The position numbers were made by a program, and so were the translations under genes. This document shows, in pieces, positions 6,413 to 7,484 of a stretch of 7,484 nucleotides of DNA (position 1 is its first letter; each line of letters opens with the position of its first letter). The notes under the pieces were generated by a model, which was given only the letters and a program-made list of their open reading frames with translations, was not told the origin of the DNA and searched no databases. This DNA comes from an uncultured Olsenella sp. (GTDB taxonomy: Bacteria; Actinomycetota; Coriobacteriia; Coriobacteriales; Atopobiaceae): positions 1-7,484 of the forward strand of contig CAMXZR010000076.1 of the NCBI GenBank assembly GCA_947253595.1. The letters are read 5' to 3'.

Positions 6413-7484
6413 CTACTTGCCCAGGAGCTCCTCGACGTCCATGGCGATCATGAGCTCCTCGTTCGTGGGGACCACGAGGACCTTGACCTTGGAGTCGGGG
6501 ATGGAGATGACGCGAGGCTCGCCGGAGCGGACCTTGTTGGCCCCCTCGTCGAGCCTGACGCCGAGCCACTCGAGCTCCCGGGCAACGCCAAGGCGCATGA
6601 TGTCGGAGTTCTCGCCGATGCCCGCAGTGAAGACCATGGTGTCGAGGCCATGCATGGACTGGGCCATCTCGGCAATGAGCTGGGAGGTGCGGTAGTAGAA
6701 CATCTCGAGGGCGAGCTTGCAGTTCTCGTCGCCCCTGGCAGCACCCTCCTCGATGTCGCGGGAATCACTCGAGACGCCGCTGAGCGCGGCCAGACCGGAC
6801 TGCTTGTTCATCATGGTGTCAACCTCGTCGACGGTGTAGCCGCCGACGCGCTGGAGGTAGAAGACGGTGGCAGGGTCGACGGTGCCGCAACGGGTGCCCA
6901 TAATGAGGCCGTCGAGCGGGGTCAGGCCCATGGTGGTGTCCATGACGCGACCGTCCTGGATGGCGGCGAGGGAGGCACCGGAGCCCAGGTGGCAGGAGAC
7001 CAGCTTGTGGACGCCGCCGTCCAGGAACTCGTTGGCGGTCTTCCAGATGAAGCGGTGGGAGGTGCCGTGAGCGCCGTACTTGCGGATGTGCAGCTTGTCG
7101 ACCACATCACGCGGCAGGGCGTAGCGCCAGGCCTTCTCGGGCATGTTGTAGTGGAAGGAGGTGTCCGCCACGATCACGTTGCCGATGCTGGGGAAGAGCT
7201 CGCGGCAAATCTGGATGACGTCTGCCTCCGCGTAGTTGTGCAGGGGCGCCAGGGGCGCGACCTCGCGGGCCCAGCCCAGGGTCTCGTCGGTGACGACCTT
7301 GGACTCCGGGAAGTACCAGCCACCCTGGACCACGCGATGGCCGATGCCCTCGATCCTCGAGCTGTCGAAGCCGGCCTCGTCCAGAATCTGGAAGACGTGC
7401 TGGATGGCGGTCTTGTGGTCGGGCAGGGCGACGTCCAGCTTCTGCTTCTCGCCGTCGTTCTCCTGGTGGCCTATGAACGAGCCG
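6413..7484 (-). CDS. ackA: Acetate kinase, N-terminus missing
   Basis: This cytosolic enzyme converts acetyl phosphate + ADP to acetate + ATP, the energy-yielding end of the Pta-AckA pathway. The frame is open to the window edge (first full codon at 7483) and gives 356 residues. Aligning GHRVVQGG (49-50 = His-Arg) with E. coli Arg91 implies about 41 N-terminal residues lie outside, including the expected N-terminal phosphate-binding motif. Visible motifs: VADTSFH (catalytic Asp), RKYGAHGTSHRF (catalytic His), HLGSGASLAA, MGTRCGTVDP (catalytic Arg), FTAGIGEN and NEELMIA (metal-binding Glu) near the C-terminus. A GTG at 7333 is internal, not the start, because conserved sequence such as IEGIGHR precedes it. 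The substrate-site segment has Gln where E. coli has His (HRVVHGG). The stop TAG is followed by a strong terminator. A pta gene would be expected upstream, outside the window. Confidence 0.97.
   Translation of the reverse strand, partial: GSFIGHQENDGEKQKLDVALPDHKTAIQHVFQILDEAGFDSSRIEGIGHRVVQGGWYFPESKVVTDETLGWAREVAPLAPLHNYAEADVIQICRELFPSIGNVIVADTSFHYNMPEKAWRYALPRDVVDKLHIRKYGAHGTSHRFIWKTANEFLDGGVHKLVSCHLGSGASLAAIQDGRVMDTTMGLTPLDGLIMGTRCGTVDPATVFYLQRVGGYTVDEVDTMMNKQSGLAALSGVSSDSRDIEEGAARGDENCKLALEMFYYRTSQLIAEMAQSMHGLDTMVFTAGIGENSDIMRLGVARELEWLGVRLDEGANKVRSGEPRVISIPDSKVKVLVVPTNEELMIAMDVEELLGK

Overview
The window is a stretch of high-GC bacterial DNA (about 70% or more G+C in coding lines I counted by hand). 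It is tightly packed, with genes on both strands. ATP-type PEP carboxykinase together with acetate kinase suggests a fermentative anaerobe. The high GC and the general look of the proteins recall Coriobacteriia (Olsenella/Atopobium-like). That placement is an impression from protein character, not a database result.

Layout. Bases 1-28 are not genomic: they are the end of the Illumina Nextera Read 1 adapter, so base 29 is a contig edge. The minus strand follows: pckA (29-1519, 3' end lost), then an ABC importer made of a fused permease-ATPase (1622-3061) and a lipoprotein substrate-binding protein (3065-4072). In transcription order the binding protein comes first, then the fused membrane/ATPase protein, then pckA. 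A 99-base divergent gap (4073-4171) separates these from two plus-strand genes, a LacX-like aldose 1-epimerase family protein (4172-5056) and a GNAT acetyltransferase (5061-5621). These converge on a minus-strand gene of distinctly lower GC for a small membrane protein of unknown function (5646-6125). The 287-base gap 6126-6412 holds a candidate promoter for that gene (6176-6204) and a strong intrinsic terminator for ackA (6351-6391); I see nothing convincing in the roughly 145 bases between them. Acetate kinase (ackA, minus strand) fills 6413-7484 and runs off the window without its N-terminus.

How the genes fit together. PckA (oxaloacetate to or from PEP, with ATP/ADP) and AckA (acetyl phosphate to acetate, giving ATP) are both central-metabolism enzymes that can conserve energy in anaerobes. 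The ABC genes together encode every part of a small-molecule importer of the nitrate/sulfonate/taurine type on two polypeptides; its ligand cannot be read from sequence. The epimerase and acetyltransferase probably form a two-gene transcript.

Most notable points: adapter contamination that creates a false PckA C-terminus; an unusual permease-ATPase fusion whose Walker A motif has Asp in place of the first Gly; the binding protein and fusion protein lying in one reading frame separated only by TAG-CCC before a TTG start; and an acetyltransferase whose C-terminal tail is encoded by a terminator-like hairpin. I found no CRISPR array, tRNA, rRNA, transposase, phage gene or defence system.
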